From: Artemisia argyi
Taxonomy: Eukaryota > Streptophyta > Magnoliopsida > Asterales > Asteraceae
NCBI GenBank assembly: GCA_030686995.1
Contig: CM060693.1
Coordinates: 114,213,728-114,277,727 of the forward strand
DNA length: 64,000 bases
Reading direction: 5' to 3'
Below are positions 1 through 14,467 of this stretch, piece by piece (the stretch's first letter is position 1; each line of letters begins with the position of its first letter). A program made the position numbers and the translations under genes. The notes under the pieces were generated by a model. The model worked only from the letters and a program-made list of their open reading frames with translations. It was not told where the DNA came from and did no database searches.

Positions 1-3401
<3,401 letters not shown>

Positions 3402-3577
3402 AGAGTAAATTACATGGTTGGTCCCTGTGGTTTATACAAAGTAACAAGTTTCGTCCCTCTCTTTTAAAAGTTGCATGGTTAGTCCCTAAGTGCGTAAACA
3501 AATAACACCACAGGTCCCTTGGTTTAACTGGTGTTAACTAGGTTAGTTAAAATTTACAAGTTAGCCCCCTTTGATTA

Positions 3578-3661
3578 AATAGCGCTGCATCGTTAATCCT
3601 TTGGTTAAATAGCGCTGCATCGTTAATCCTTTGGCTAAATAGCGCTGCATCGTTAATCCTT
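3578..3661. repeat. 31 bp tandem repeat, three copies
   Basis: Three copies of a unit containing AATAGCGCTGCATCGTTAA lie next to the minisatellite array in the left foldback arm. The right arm (about 5517-5575) has only two copies in inverse orientation, so the arms have drifted in copy number. Confidence 0.85.
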
Positions 3662-4487
3662 TTAACGTTTTCGTCCGTTTTTGTCCGTTTTTTTTTTACG
3701 TTTTCGCCCGTTTTTGTCAATTTTTTTTTTGTTTTCGCCCGTTTTTGTCCTTTTTTTTACGTTTTCGCCCGTTTTTTACCCTTTTTTTACGTTTTCGCCC
3801 GTTTTTGTCCGTTTTTTTTTTGTTTTCGCCCGTTTTTGTCCGTTTTTTTTTACGTTTTCGCCCGGTTTTGTTCGTTTTTTTTTGTTTTCGCCCGTTTTTG
3901 TCTGTTTTTTTTACGTTTTCGCCCGTTTTTGTCCCTTTTTTTACGTTTTCGCCCGTTTTTGACCGTTTTTTTTTACGTTTTCGGCCGTTTTTGTCCGTTT
4001 TTTTTTGTTTTCGCCCGTTTTTGACCGTTTTTTTTTACGTTTTCGCCCGTTTTTGACCGTTTTTTTTTACGTTTTCGCCCGTTTTTGTCCGTTTTTTTTT
4101 GTTTTCGCCCGTTTTTGTCCTTTTTTTATGTTTTCGCCCGTTTTTGTCCGTTTTTTTTTGTTTTCGCCCGTTTTTGTCCGTTTTTTTTACGTTTTCACAC
4201 TTTTTTGTCCGTTTTTTTTTTGTTTTCGCCCGCTTTTGTCCGTTTTTTTTTGTTTTCGCCCGTTTTTGTCCGTTTTTTTTTACGTTTTCGCCCGTTTTTG
4301 TCCGTATTTTTTTTTTTTTCGCCTGTTTTTGACCCTTTTTTTACGTTTTTGTCCCTTTTTTTACGTTTTCGCACGTTTTTGTCCGTTTTTTTTATGTTTT
4401 CGCCCGTTTTTGTCCGTTTTTTTTATGTTTTCGCCCCGTTTTTGTCCGTTTTTTTTTACGTTTTTTTCCGTTTTCGCCCGTTTAGAA
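3662..4487. repeat. Minisatellite array, left foldback arm
   Basis: Roughly two dozen copies of a unit of about 31 bases with core TTTTCGCCCGTTTTTGTCCG, joined by T runs of variable length with TAC or TG before the next unit. Long open frames rich in Phe, Arg, Pro and Val arise only from translating this repeat and are not genes. Confidence 0.95.
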
Positions 4488-4756
4488 AAAATATTTTAGA
4501 AATATATTGGGGTAAAAAAAAGTTTCTAAAATATATTTTAGAAAAAATATTTTTTTTTACCCAATTTTTTTTCGAAAAATATATTTTAGAAACTTTTTTT
4601 TACCCAATTTTTTTTTTCGAAAAATATATTTTACAAACTTTTTTTTACGCCAAAATTTTTTTCCAAAAATATATTTTAGAAACTTTTTTTTACCCAAATT
4701 TTTTTTTCGAAAAATATATTTTAGAAAAAATATTTTTTTACCCAAAATTTTTTTCG
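4488..4756. repeat. AT-rich centre of foldback element
   Basis: Several copies of a 55-60 base unit built around TTTTTTACCCAA, CGAAAAATATATTTTAGAAA and T runs. It lies at the symmetry centre of the palindrome and would form the loop of a fold-back structure. Confidence 0.8.
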
Positions 4757-5515
4757 AAAACATAAAAAAACGGACAAAAAAAAAAAAAACGGACAAAAAC
4801 GGGCGAAAACGTAAAAAAATGGACAAAAACGGGCGAAAACATAAAAAAACGGTAAAAAACGGGCGAAAACAAAAAAAAGGACAAAAACGGGCGAAAACGT
4901 AAAAAAAATGGACAAAAACGGGCGAAAACAAAAAAAAACGGACAAAAGCGGGCGAAAACAAAAAAAAAAACGGACAAAAAAGTGTGAAAACGTAAAAAAA
5001 AGGGACAAAAACGGGCGAAAACAAAAAAAAAAGGACAAAAACGGGCGAAAACATAAAAAAACGGACAAAAACGGGCGAAAACAAAAAAAAACGGACAAAA
5101 ACGGGCGAAAACGTAAAAAAAACGGACAAAAACGGGCGAAAACAAAAAAAAAGGACAAAAACGGGCGAAAACGTAAAAAAAAAACGGACAAAAACGGTCG
5201 AAAACGTAAAAAAAATGGTCAAAAACGGGCGAAAACAAAAAAAAAACGGACAAAAACGGCCGAAAACGTAAAAAAAAGGGTCAAAAACGGGCGAAAACGT
5301 AAAAAAAACGGACAAAAACGGGCGAAAACATAAAAAAACGGACAAAAACGGGCGAAAACGTAAAAAAATCGGACAAAAACGGGCGAAAACGTAAAAAAAC
5401 TGTCAAAAACGGGCGAAAACGTAAAAAAAGGACAAAAACGGGCGAAAACAAAAAAAAACGGACAAAAACGGGCGAAAACGTAAAAAAAAGGGTCAAAAAC
5501 GGGCGAAAACGTTAA
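4757..5515. repeat. Minisatellite array, right foldback arm (inverted)
   Basis: About two dozen copies of the reverse complement of the left-arm unit, core CGGACAAAAACGGGCGAAAA. The opposite orientation of the two arrays is what makes the element a giant hairpin. Reading frames through it on either strand are repeat artefacts. Confidence 0.95.
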
Positions 5516-5753
5516 AAGGATTAACGATGCAGCGCTATTTAGCCAAAGGATTAACGATGCAGCGCTATTTAACCAAAGGGGGCTAACTTGTAAATTTTAA
5601 CTAACCTTAGTTAACACCAGTTAAACCAAGGGACCAGTGGTGTTATTTGTTTACGTACTTAGGGACTAACCATGCAACTTTTAAAAGAGAGGGACGAAAC
5701 TTGTTACTTTGTATAAACCACAGGGACCAACCATGTAATTTACTCTTTATCAT

Positions 5754-6303
5754 ATTATCCTTTTTTTTTTTTTTTACTTGTTTTAGGCAAATGAATAGAA
5801 GTGAGAGTTTGAAGCAAGGTGGATAAATTTGAATTGCCTTTGGTTTCCATAGCCTTGCGGGAATTTAAGTGAGTCCCGTGTCTCGTTGAGCTCCGTGAAC
5901 ACTTGAGTTAGCGTGAGTGCTAAAATGTTATTAATGAGAACATTTTTATAATGAAAACAAAGTTTATAAAGTTCGGATAACAAGTATCGAATTAATGCCG
6001 TTACTAGGATTTTTGTTGGAACGCGTGTGATATTTGGTGCGAGATAACCTCTCGTTAATAATCAATAATAGTTAGAAAACAAAACATTCATGTATTCTGA
6101 CAAAATATTCAATGTAGCGTGTTACTGTAAGCTACAGTGTGCGGGTTTGTTCTCCCGAAATAGTTATGCAAGCTGATGAATGCTTGATAGAATAGTTATG
6201 TAATAATAATTAACATTTATTATTAAAATATGGTTTGAAAAATTACCGTTTGTCACACACTCTTACTAAATGTTCATTCTACATGTTCTCTACAGATATC
6301 AAG
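5754..6303. other. Unassigned stretch between foldback element and copia element
   Basis: No coding sequence or RNA gene seen. It begins with a T run and is continuous with the sequence left of the foldback element and right of the copia element (17607 onward) once both insertions are removed. It is probably part of older LTR-like sequence. Confidence 0.5.
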
Positions 6304-6308
6304 TAAAT

Positions 6309-6639
6309 TGTTAGGTCACCATTTTACAACATAATCACTTAGAGATCTAGAGAGAGAAAGTAAGTAGAGAGAGAGAGTGGAAGGAACACCTAATATGATA
6401 ATAAGAGACTAATGATATTACTAGTGAACCAACCAACCTCAAATGAGGTTATACAATACTATTTATAGGTAAGGATTAGGGCTTCACCACATTTAGACAA
6501 TATTACATACTTAGCCCACCTATAAACTAAGCATAAAACTTTATAAAACTTATAAAATAACTAACGTGTTAACTAAATAATGCAACCTATAACAAAATTC
6601 AATGACCGACACTTGAAATAATAAAGTCTATTCCCAACA
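6309..6639 (-). repeat. 3' LTR of the copia element
   Basis: 331 bp, nearly identical to 17256-17601 except for a deletion of about 15 bases (right copy has an extra TTAGACTTTATCCAAA-type segment). Termini are TG...CA. The minus-strand TATA motif CTATAAATAG lies at 6459-6468. Confidence 0.95.
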
Positions 6640-6650
6640 ATCTCCCCCTA
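6640..6650 (-). promoter_or_regulatory. Polypurine tract of the copia element
   Basis: On the minus strand the sequence is TTAGGGGGAGAT immediately before the LTR start TGTTGGGAATAG. This is the usual position and composition for the plus-strand primer of a plant copia element. Confidence 0.85.
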
Positions 6651-8922
6651 AATGTTGGTCATCAAAGGTTGCTCGACGTCGTCATCTTCTATACTTTGAC
6701 TTTGTAGTTGACGTCCTCAAAAATAGTTAGCTTAATCTTTCATCGTTCTTTGTACTTCGTTCTTTGTTGATGTGATGGTGATTATGTTATGAAGTTGTCT
6801 GCCGATCGTTACTTCTGTGTCTGTGGTGGTTGTCCGCCATTCCAACATGCTCATACATCTTAGGACTTAGACTTTCGAAAGCACGAGGTTCCTTTGCATA
6901 CACTTTGATCTTTAGTCTTTATACTTTGTAGATTCTTCTTTTTGGCGTAGAATCTTTCTTTAAACTTTGTGGTGCTAAGATCTTTGGGGGAGCTTTCATT
7001 TGCTTCAAGATGTATGTATAAGCATGCTGGAATCTATCATCATGGAGGAGATGTACCTGCAGATAAACAGTTAGCAATAATCAACCGGTACTTACAGATA
7101 AGGAATTAGAGCTTGTCAACAGCATATTGTGAAGACTCCTTCTAATCCTTATCCAGGCCGTTCCCATATCAGATACTACTGAAGGAGCTTACGAGACCTA
7201 CTAAGTAGCTCAATGACTGGGTGAGTCGCTGAGGATCACTCCACGACTGTAGATAGCTAAAGAACCACCGCGAACACTAAGCGTAACCCTTGTGGGGTTA
7301 CCGAAGTGACCTGCTGTCAGGGCTGTTTGATGTTGACCCTGGCAGGAATTTCCGTTCAATCATTGAGAAATACATATGTAATTCTCTCATAAACGTTCTC
7401 GGCAGATTGCTAAGATCTGCGAAGGACTCGATAATTTACAGCTGGTATCCATTGATGTAGAACACCAGTTGTAGAAATACTAAGTGTTCCTAAGAGATCT
7501 TTGATGTATCTCATGGCTCTAGACTCGATAAGTGCTCATTTAGGTTTCCTATATGGAGACTAGGGAGGGGTCTCCTGCTTCAATATCAACTATCTCTAAG
7601 AGATAAGTCGATAGATTACACTGGTTCCCCGTGAGAATGAAACAAGCTCTTTTAAGAGAACTTGAGTGGTTAAGAAGGTTTAGTGCATTGCGTCACTGGG
7701 TCCATGACGACTTTATCTTCAATACCGGTGTTGCCTTAGCAACAACCAGTAGCATACGAATTGAACCCGGTGTCTGCCCTAAGGTTGAACATATGGAGGG
7801 CTATTTCTTTTCACCCTTTTCTTTACTTTTCTTTTTAATTCTTCAACTCCTTCTTTCCCCTTTCATTCTTTTCTCCTTTTTTTCGTATCATACTTAAGGA
7901 CTTCTGATTCTAACTATTGGTGATGTCCTTGGGTAGATCCCTCCTGCTCTGGCGGATCATAGGACGGTTTTTCCTATCTTAATCACCTTATAACTCCATG
8001 ATTATCCGTCAATAGCCAAGAAACCTTTGAAAAATCTCTCAAAGTATTTGTAATTATCAAATATTTGGTTTAACACTTTGAGAGTTTTGTGTTAACTTAT
8101 GAAGGGCTCCCCCTTCACATGTGCTCATAAGTATTTAATAAATTTGCACATGCGGGAGAAGCGAGCACTTTTGGAATTGATCCACTTTCAGTGAACAAGA
8201 CCGATTCGAGACACGCTTACATCACTAGTTAGACTAGCTTGAAGTTATTACCCGGCCTGGTCAAGTCCACAAAAAGTTTCTCGAAACGGTACATTTCTAC
8301 TAAGACAAATCCTTTTCGAGACACGCTTACGTGGCTAGTTAGAGAGTTCCATTGTCAGCTTTTAGGTGACAACTAGCTCTAGTAACTAACTTGATGTTAT
8401 TACCCGTCGAGGAAAAATCTTTTCGAATTTACTGACTTTTATGTTTCGTCAATTCCTGGGTGAATCTGAGTCTAGCTCGCATGAGATTTGACTTTTCAGC
8501 AACATTTAACTTTCATATTTTAATCACTTTTCTTTTCTCCCCCTCAAAAATAGCATATGAGATGTTGTTTTTGATAAACTTTTGATTAAAATATGTTTTT
8601 TGAGTCTTATGGGGAGATTCCAACAAGAACTTTTGTATTGCAAACGATTATTTTTTTTTCAAGTGCTCTCCCTCAACAAGTGAATACTCATTGAGGTGAA
8701 ATACTTGCCTTTTGAGCAGAATTATGAAAATCAGAAAATGTTTGATTAATTCTAATCAAAAGTAAGAAGCCTTCGCTCCTTATCTAAGGATTGAGGCACT
8801 GATGCGTACCTCAGGGTCCTTTAATTACAAGCACGGGTTGTACACTGTTATGTGTGCACAAACCATAGTTATAGATGAAGAAAATATTGAGATGAAACAA
8901 AGTTAATGTTATACCAAAATGA
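6651..8922 (-). other. 3' untranslated interior of the copia element
   Basis: No convincing gene in about 2.3 kb. A second PPT-like box (CTCCCCCTC at 8537-8545) is present. Two diverged copies of a block containing CGAGACACGCTTAC lie near 8207 and 8320, each followed by a TTATTACCCG motif. The 88-codon frame at 7631 has no recognisable content. Confidence 0.55.
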
Positions 8923-11900
8923 TCATGCTCGAGGAGTATCCGGACGGCGGTAAGTGAGAATGTCAGGAATCGGTTCCCTCGCTCCAATCAAGCTCTCCAA
9001 TCTGCGTATCTGATCCCTGAACCTTAATTTCTGATCAATCCTAGCCATGAACTTGAGTGCTTCCTTCACATCTCTTCTACTCCATCCCACATTAATCCCA
9101 CTGTTGTGTTGTTTGAGCTTTTCATTCAACTGAATTCTGACATACTTAAGAGTCTGATCCCCAAACTTATGAACCTCTTCATATCTCATGATTCTGAACG
9201 TATCCCTTAACGGATAAATAACTCCGAAGGGTTTGTTGTTGAAGGTTAACGGTCGAGGGTTCTTGATGGCATGAGTAAGTTTTTGTGGAGCGGTAAAGTT
9301 GAGAGCTCTATGATAAATTTCGACTCCTAATTGTGCATCTTTTACTCTTGCTTTGATGATTGTTTGACGCATAAAAAGCAAGATAGAGTTGATGACATCA
9401 TACTGAAGGCTGCCGGGCAAGTGCTGAAGTTTTCCTTGAACCTTAAGTAAGTATATGTCAGCAATGTCATTGAGGTTCAACCGATGATAGTCAGCTTCAC
9501 TGAATTTATATAGTTGATTATCGTTTCGTTTGACCTCAATTTCATCAAGAAAATTATACCCAAATCTTTTCTGTGTTCGTGGAACGGCTGTGATGGTAAG
9601 AATGCGACGATTAGAGAAGACTCTGTTTTTGGATCGGAATGACAACTTGTATTTGTAAAACCATTGGCGCATCTCTGGCTAGTGAGAGTTGCACAAAGCT
9701 GCTTCAATGTTGTAGCTGCTGACTGAATCGGAGTATAATCCTCTCATTTGATCATCAAGTTCTTCCAGAGGATATGACGCAGCTTTGAACTTTGTGAGAG
9801 ATGTAGCATAACGGTGATCAGGATCCGTGTTCCCATGGATAAGATACTGGAGATCTTTGTTGAAGAAGTATTGCTTGGGAAGTTTTGGATCACTTGGAGG
9901 ACCAACGAGGGGTAATGGTTGAGAAAAATCTTGATATTTGAATTCATCAACAAGGGGATCCGTGCCATGATAGATTTTGTCCCAAGATGGTCTCTTTTCC
10001 CAAGTAATGTTTTCTGACAGAGCTCTTGCAACCTCATCCACGTTGTATTCGAACTCAAGTTCAGTTGTTGTGCATGTTTTGAACTCTGTGAACCCTGCTT
10101 TGCGAATCTTGACCAAGTCAGAAAGCTGAAGTCTTTGAGTCTGCATCACCTTTTTAATTCTTTTTATGAAGCTTATAATAGATCCTTCAGTCATTTCTTC
10201 AGCTTTAGTGTCATCTGGGTGAGCATCAACCATTTCATCAAACCAGTTAAAAGAAGGAGCATCAGGGTTAATCCATTCAGGAGCTGGAATTAACTGAGCA
10301 TCCTTGGGTGGTTCCGTAATGGTTTCGGTGATAAGTGGAGGGATGTCATCCATGTCGACATCAGCATCTTCGGTTGATTGTGAGGGGTGAGGATCCGCGG
10401 TTGATTGTGGAGGGTTTGGATCAACAGAAACGTTAATGGTTGCGGTTTTGGTTGGAGATCTGGAGGTGGAACCGGACACTTTCTTCCTCTTTTCAGGTTG
10501 TGGCTGATCATCTGGGTCGGAATCATCATGTCGACGCTTAGTAGCAATAGTCTTTTTGCAGGATTCGCTTTTCTTTTCAGCTTTCTTGATAGACTTGATA
10601 AGTGCCTTGCGTAGATCATTTTCATCCGGATCATTCATAATTGCTTCCAATAATTTGCCTTTGAGATCACTTATGGAAGGTTTTGACGGTAGAGTCTGAA
10701 CAGTGATTGGTGTAGTTTGAAACCTTTGAGAAACGATCTCTGCAAGATTCCTGTTGACATAGTGTCTCACAGCAGAAGGAAGTTCCTTCTGAACATACTT
10801 CTGAACTTCCCTTGGTAATCTCTGTTTTACCTGGTCCTCAACTGCTTTATCCACATTGTAAATCTTGAAAGCTTCAACATCACGCTTTTGTTCATTAACT
10901 TGCTTTTCAAGCGCATTGTATTGGTCATGTAGTGATTTCAACAAGCTTGAGCGAACAACAGTTGTATTAGGGCTTTGCAGAGGATGACTTTGAGGTTGTG
11001 ATAAAGGTTGTTGTTGTGGTTAAACTTTTGGTGGTCCTTCATCAATTCCTACAATGTCAATAGAGGTATCTTGACTAGTATCGAGTAGCTTATCCTTTCT
11101 CTCACCATCCGATTCCTCATTACTTTCATCATTCACATCTTCTTCATCATTAACTTCTTCACTATCCAACTTATCTTCCTCATCGCTACTATCTTCATTC
11201 TCGGATGCCTCATCATCTTTGCCTTTTGGAGCTTCATCTTCAATTTCAGTTTCAGCCGGTTTATCGAGAGATTCTTTTGAATCAGAACTTGATGACTCAG
11301 CTTCATCTTCAGAGTTATCATCACCTGGTTCAGAGGATGATACTGTTTGTGAATGTGTTTCTTCTGATGTTTGATCATCTCTTTCTGATTCTGGAGTTGG
11401 GCTTACTAGCTCCTGAGTACCAGAACCTTCACCTTTCTTTGTAACTTTTGCGATTCTTTCCTCTTCCGATTCTTTGCTTTTTCTTAAGGTTTGTTGCAGT
11501 TGTTCATCTTCTTCGGATTCTGACATTGGTGAGGTGACTGATTCTTCTTGAGTTACTAAAGCTTTTCCCTTATCTGCCTTCTTACTTATAGTCTTAGTGA
11601 GCTTTTCAGTTTCCGTTCCCTGATGAGCATCTCCTTCATCATCCGTTGGTTCATCTCGAATTGTTGTCACTTTCTTCTTAGGCTCTCTTGTGACCTTTTT
11701 GGTTCTGGATTTGGGAATGGTTTTGATTGTAGAAGCAACTTTTGAACTTTTCCTTTTAGAAGTTTTCCCTTTCTTTGTCTCAGTCAAACCAACTTTGTCA
11801 ATTCTCTGAGCTTCATCATATAAAATATATGCCTCAGTGTCACGAACAGCATCAGGTATAAGATTATCAGGAATTCTCATTCCTTGTTTTTGAGTGTTTG

Positions 11901-12676
11901 TCTTCTGAATCCTGGTTTTAGAATATGTATGATCCACAGAGGGGGGGGGGGGGGGTGTTTCTTATCTTCCGATCTACGATCAATATCTGGGTATTTCTCC
12001 ATGAAATGAGCAATGAGACACTTTGTGAATCTGTAGAATGGAATTCTTGAGGTAGGCGATTTGAAAAACTGTCTTGCGTGATTAACCATGTCCACCCAAA
12101 TTAGTTGAGCATAGTCAAGTTTAGCTTGTTTGACAACCCCCCAGAAAATCTGCATCATTTCTAGAGTAGGATGTTCATGTCCCGTTTCTTTCCCCGTTAA
12201 ACTGTTGGTGAGAATTGAGTAAAGTGTGAGCCATGGTTGTGGAATGTATTTCCTGTCAACGTGGGATATATTTTTGAGTTGGATTATTGATTCATCATAC
12301 TCCAGTTCTCGAAGAAGTCTGATAACATCTGATAATGATGGCAAAGGAGAGAATTTCTTTAGATTCGGCAAATTGAGAACAGTGCGGAGAGTTTGTACAT
12401 CAAACACAACAAGTTTGTGATCAAGATGAACACCCAATGACTTTTCATCTTTGCTAATTTCAATGGTCTCCCAAAACTGTGTTAAATAGACTTCAGGTAC
12501 TGTAGTGGTGATGGTGAGGAGGTTGTAAATGAAGTGTTTTTTTTAAGTATTTCCAGGATGATAGCACAAGTAGGATGACATGTGATTGAATCAAGATCTA
12601 TCCTATGGTTTGTCTTAGCGATTACTCTTTCATCTCCTTGAATCAATTCGTGTCTAGGTGTTGATTTCGTTGCCAT
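8923..12676 (-). pseudogene. Broken ORF downstream of pol (Sirevirus env-like position)
   Basis: About 1,250 codons on the minus strand, from an ATG at 12676 to a stop at 8923, in the place where Sireviruses carry an extra ORF. The N-terminal part has a VYLTQFWETIE motif and a helical region. A long acidic Ser/Glu/Asp-rich middle (about 11030-11600) and Lys-rich basic patches follow. The C-terminal part has LGVEIYHRALNFTAP and YEEVHKFGDQTL motifs that I recall from Asteraceae copia polyproteins. Breaks: a frame change in an A8 run (12537-12544), another in a C15 run (11941-11955), and in-frame stops near 11020 and 9676. Three consecutive pieces share one frame, so the ORF was once continuous. 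Function unknown; env-like describes position only. Confidence 0.7.
11941..11955. repeat. G15 homopolymer inside the downstream ORF
   Basis: Fifteen consecutive G (C on the coding strand). The reading frame changes across it: the tract would encode a Pro run in one frame, while the conserved reading continues in another. Confidence 0.9.
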
Positions 12677-14467
12677 ATTGAGATCTGAAATGATTCATAA
12701 ACCAACAAATGCCATGTGGTGATTAGCTCGTTAGTGTTAGACAAAAGAATAATATCAGGAAAAAACAATCACCCAAGACAAAACCATCATCACGTATATA
12801 ACACTTGATATATCAAACCAAGAGTCACAAAAAAAATAACCACAACATTTAGATAATCATGTAACTCGAACAGATTTCCTTCTATGTTGACAAAAATACT
12901 CATAGCTTGATGAATTTTGAAAAATTTTGGCAGCATTTCTTTTCATAAAAAAGGAAAAACTAGAACCCATACGTGATGGTTCCATTTAGAAACTCCTGAC
13001 TCGGAGTGAAATAAGTAAGAAACTTGATAACTTAAGACTTAACTCAAAAAAATTTGACATAACTCGAAACTGTTTAGACTTAACTCGAAAAAATGTTTAG
13101 ACTTAACTCGAAAATGTTTAGAATTAACTCGAAAAGTACCAGATTAAATCCAAACTCGATAAGTACCATGTTAAATTCAAACTTGATAAGCTCAATGTTA
13201 ACTCCAAACTCGATAAGTAATCATTACCAAACTTGAAAACCACAAGAGTTTCAAACTCGATAACCAAAAAAGTTTCAAACTCGATAACCATCATAATTTC
13301 CAAACTCGATAACCATCAAAATTTCAAACTCGATAAGCCTCAAAATTTTTCAAACTCGATAAGCCTCAAAATTTTCAAACTCGATAAGTCTCAAAATTTT
13401 CAAACTCGATAAGCCTAAAAATTTTTCCAAACTCGATAACCATCAAGATTTCAAACTCGATAATCATAAAGATTTTCAAACTCGATAACCATATGAGATC
13501 CAAACTCGATAACAGCAGAGATAGCAAACTCGATATCCTAAAAATTTAAACACAATAACACTAAATCTAGGCTAACTCGATAACATGTTTAATTGAAACT
13601 CGATAAGCACATGAACAACATCCAAAAGCAACTTCCTAACAAACCAATTAATCAAATAAGCACAAGACCCAGTGACTTAAAAAAATCGAGCTTATGAAAC
13701 CTAAAACACCTAATATTCGCACAAATGTAGCAACGATAATCAATGCAAAGGTGGTAATAGGCTCTTAAGGACATGCCGCAATTGGCCATAACAATCAATT
13801 ATCCTAAAACAGTTCATCATAGAAACCCCTAAAATCAATGATGTTAAACCCTAAGGTTTGATTAGGAACAAATTAAACAACATATTGATCAAAGAAAAAT
13901 AATGGCGAGTGTTAGGAGTACAAAATAATGAACATAAACACTCAGAATCACTGAAAATCTTAAATCTTGAAAGTCTTGATTTAGGAAAAAAAAATTGTGA
14001 GGCGCGTATGGTGTTTGAAAGATTGAAAAAGGTGAGACAGATTTGAGAAACCAAATGATATACATGGGACTTTGAAGATTTGACACATTTGGTCCCTCTA
14101 CTTGTTTATTATCTAAAACTTATCTCAATTATCCATATTCAGCCCCTTTAGTTTTAAAGAACTTAACGACTTATGAGACCATGGAATACGGTTACGAGAA
14201 TATTGGATGTGACACCCTCTTGAACCAACCATAAGAAGTAATTCGGAAAAATTTTAACAAGCAATGGTTCAAGAGGTGTCAAGAATGAGATTAAATAGTG
14301 ATGAGAAAATTTTAAAATAAAGAAGTTTAAAAAAGATTTCTGTCTCCCCCTCAAGATATGCATTTTATAATGATTTTCAGAAAAACGTTGTGAACGGCAT
14401 ATCTTGAACAAGGAAAACTTTTTTTTTTTGATAAATATATACAAAGATATTTGTTGATGTTTGACGA
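12677..14467 (-). other. Spacer between pol and downstream ORF
   Basis: No gene seen. It contains the AACTCGATAA repeat block (entered separately), a stretch rich in CCTAAA, and a PPT-like box TCTCCCCCTC at 14343-14352 shortly after the end of the RNase H frame. Confidence 0.6.
13030..13610. repeat. Interspersed AACTCGATAA repeat block 1
   Basis: About 20 copies of a core AAACTCGATAAG/C separated by variable spacers, giving a loose period of about 25-35 bases. Early copies read AACTCGAAA. A related block flanks the other side of pol (16640-17145). Confidence 0.9.

Larger units (their letters stand above)
3402..5746. mobile_element. Foldback (long inverted-repeat) DNA element
   Basis: The whole 2.3 kb is an imperfect palindrome. 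The outer arms (3402-3660 and 5510-5746) are reverse complements. They start AGAGTAAATTACATGG and contain the GGTCCCTGTGG and TTAGTCCCTAAG motifs seen at the ends of many plant non-autonomous DNA elements. It is flanked by TTATCAT on both sides (3395-3401 and 5747-5753), or an 8 bp TTTATCAT if one terminal base is reassigned. Inside the arms are opposed minisatellite arrays and an AT-rich centre. No transposase is encoded. MULE-like or hAT-like origin cannot be decided because a 7-8 bp duplication is compatible with more than one superfamily. Confidence 0.85.

Noticed and set aside
3681..5496. Several overlapping long open frames rich in Phe/Arg/Pro/Val or Lys/Asn/Arg
   Set aside because: They translate the minisatellite arrays of the foldback element in several frames and on both strands; no independent coding signal.
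3578..5575. Regularly spaced repeats that could suggest CRISPR
   Set aside because: Eukaryotic setting, repeats run head to tail without unique spacers, arrays are mirror images in a foldback element.
7631..7897. 88-codon plus-strand frame inside the copia 3' region
   Set aside because: Antisense to the element, no domain, ends in low-complexity Phe/Ser/Leu.
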